Below are positions 63,172 to 64,000 of a DNA stretch of 64,000 nt, in pieces (positions within the stretch are counted from its first letter, which is position 1; each line of letters opens with the position of its first letter). The stretch spans positions 1 through 64,000 of the forward strand of contig CAWWAX010000001.1 in the NCBI GenBank assembly GCA_963935005.1. Reading direction: 5' to 3'. The position numbers and the translations under genes were made by a program. Origin of the DNA: GCA-2718595 sp963935005 (lineage in GTDB: Bacteria; Gemmatimonadota; Gemmatimonadetes; Longimicrobiales; Gaopeijiaceae). Below the pieces are notes generated by a model that was not told the DNA's origin, made no database searches, and saw only the letters and a list, made by a program, of their open reading frames with translations.

Positions 63172-64000
63172 ATGATTAAAGCTATAACAGCTACTCTGAC
63201 CCGAAATTGCATAACTGTGATTTCAGCTATTCTTATCGTGAACCCTGCTAGCACCTGGTTATCAGGCCAAGCACTCGATCTCTCTAATGCAACCATTTCC
63301 GATATTAACGACGCTTTCGATGAAGGAACACTGACCTCAGAGCGATTAGTGGAGCTTTATCTGGCCCGAATAGAAGCTTATGAAAATAAAGGTCCTCGAT
63401 TAAACGCTCTAATCACTCTCAACAAAAACGCCCTGGAAATCGCTCGTGGACTCGACGAAGAAAGACGAGCTACAGGGCCTCGATCCTTACTTCATGGAAT
63501 ACCGGTTGTTTTGAAAGACAATGTCGACACGCAAGATATGGCCACCACAGCGGGTTCTATCCTGCTGAAAGGATCAATGCCTCCTAACGATGCCTTCATA
63601 GTAACAAAACTTCGACGAGCAGGCGCTATCATTCTAGGCAAAACCAACATGAGTGAATTCGCTTCTGGTGTTACTATTAGCTCAATCGATGGCCCTATGT
63701 TCAATCCCCATGATTTGAACCGAACTCCTTCTGGATCATCTGGAGGAACAGGCGTTGCGATAGCAGCTTCCTTCTCCCAATTGGGTATAGGTACTGATAC
63801 GGGTGGTTCAGTGAGAGGCCCCTCAAGCTCTAATGGGATCGCAGGCCTGAAACCCACCCATGGACTAATAAGTCGTGACGGGATTGTACCGTTGGCCCTA
63901 TCCTTTGATATGGCTGGACCCATGGCCAGGCATATATTTGACGTTGCCGCGATGTTAGGTGTTATGACTGGGGTAGACCCGAACGATCCTGCCACAGAAA
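63172..64000 (+). CDS. Exported amidase-signature enzyme (3' end outside window)
   Basis: At least 276 residues of an amidase that runs past the window end. The ATG at 63172 has AGGAGGG nine bases before it, and a signal peptide covers about 1-33 (ending SGQA). The triad is Lys115 (VVLKDN), Ser190 (GSSGGT) and Ser213 (DTGGSV). Architecture and leader resemble the amidase at 28436-30052, so they are probably paralogues. The substrate is unknown. Confidence 0.93.
   Translation, partial: MIKAITATLTRNCITVISAILIVNPASTWLSGQALDLSNATISDINDAFDEGTLTSERLVELYLARIEAYENKGPRLNALITLNKNALEIARGLDEERRATGPRSLLHGIPVVLKDNVDTQDMATTAGSILLKGSMPPNDAFIVTKLRRAGAIILGKTNMSEFASGVTISSIDGPMFNPHDLNRTPSGSSGGTGVAIAASFSQLGIGTDTGGSVRGPSSSNGIAGLKPTHGLISRDGIVPLALSFDMAGPMARHIFDVAAMLGVMTGVDPNDPATE

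Overview
The window reads as an ordinary chromosome segment of a free-living diderm bacterium: genes are dense on both strands and most gaps are short. KDO transferase (kdtA) and a small outer-membrane barrel indicate an LPS-type envelope. Many proteins carry Sec, lipoprotein or Tat leaders. GC content is moderate (about 45% by eye). The mix of two exported S9 prolyl-oligopeptidase-type peptidases, three amidase-signature enzymes, an exported M20 peptidase, DUF4399, DUF1028 and a DUF4015 glycosidase-like protein resembles marine Gemmatimonadota or a related heterotrophic phylum. That placement is inference from gene content only; no phylogenetic marker could be searched. No phage, transposase, integrase or CRISPR array was seen.

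Layout. (1) 1-6.65 kb, minus strand: a tightly coupled catabolic operon in the order 2-hydroxyacid dehydrogenase, DUF819 membrane protein, SDR, an aminotransferase-like protein lacking the PLP lysine, a complete aminotransferase and a dihydropyrimidinase/hydantoinase, then a gene cut by the window edge. (2) 6.8-17.1 kb, plus: a small Tat-signal protein with a leaderless amidase, an S9 peptidase, an FAD oxidoreductase, a two-subunit sodium/solute symporter, DUF1326-DUF2182 and an ABC exporter. (3) 17.1-26.9 kb, mixed: SDR, MsrA, a second S9 peptidase, M20 peptidase, rhomboid, DadA-like oxidase, ATP-grasp, NfuA-like and DUF4399. (4) 27.1-32.4 kb, plus: a monohaem cytochrome-like protein, an exported amidase, DUF1028 and an MFS transporter. 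(5) 32.5-39.3 kb, plus: accA, ricT and metG, a lipoprotein, then a molybdenum-enzyme accessory cluster (MobA-like nucleotidyltransferase, two XdhC-type proteins) and DUF402. (6) 39.3-50.2 kb, minus: DsbA-like, HAD, PLP dehydratase, gyrA, uvrA, DUF4015 protein and kdtA. (7) 50.4-56.2 kb, plus: predicted aminopeptidase, leuS and transketolase. (8) 56.2-59.5 kb, minus: an ornithine-cyclodeaminase-like protein, an exported FAH-family lipoprotein, tRNA-Arg, RNase P RNA and a beta-barrel. (9) 59.6-64 kb: histidine phosphatase, beta-lactamase-fold serine hydrolase, ApbE and the start of a third amidase.

The accessory genes fit scavenging of peptides, amides and modified amino acids: exported peptidases and amidases release small compounds, the SSS, MFS and DUF819 proteins may import them, and hydantoinase, aminotransferase, DadA-like and PLP dehydratase enzymes could process them inside. 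Housekeeping genes (gyrA, uvrA, leuS, metG, accA, rnpB, tkt) are complete. The points most worth a second look are the RNase P RNA gene lying directly upstream of a tRNA on the same strand, the Tat mini-protein paired with a leaderless amidase, the lysine-less aminotransferase-like subunit, a sharp GC change inside the FAH gene, and a MobA-like gene whose N-terminus has no usable start codon.
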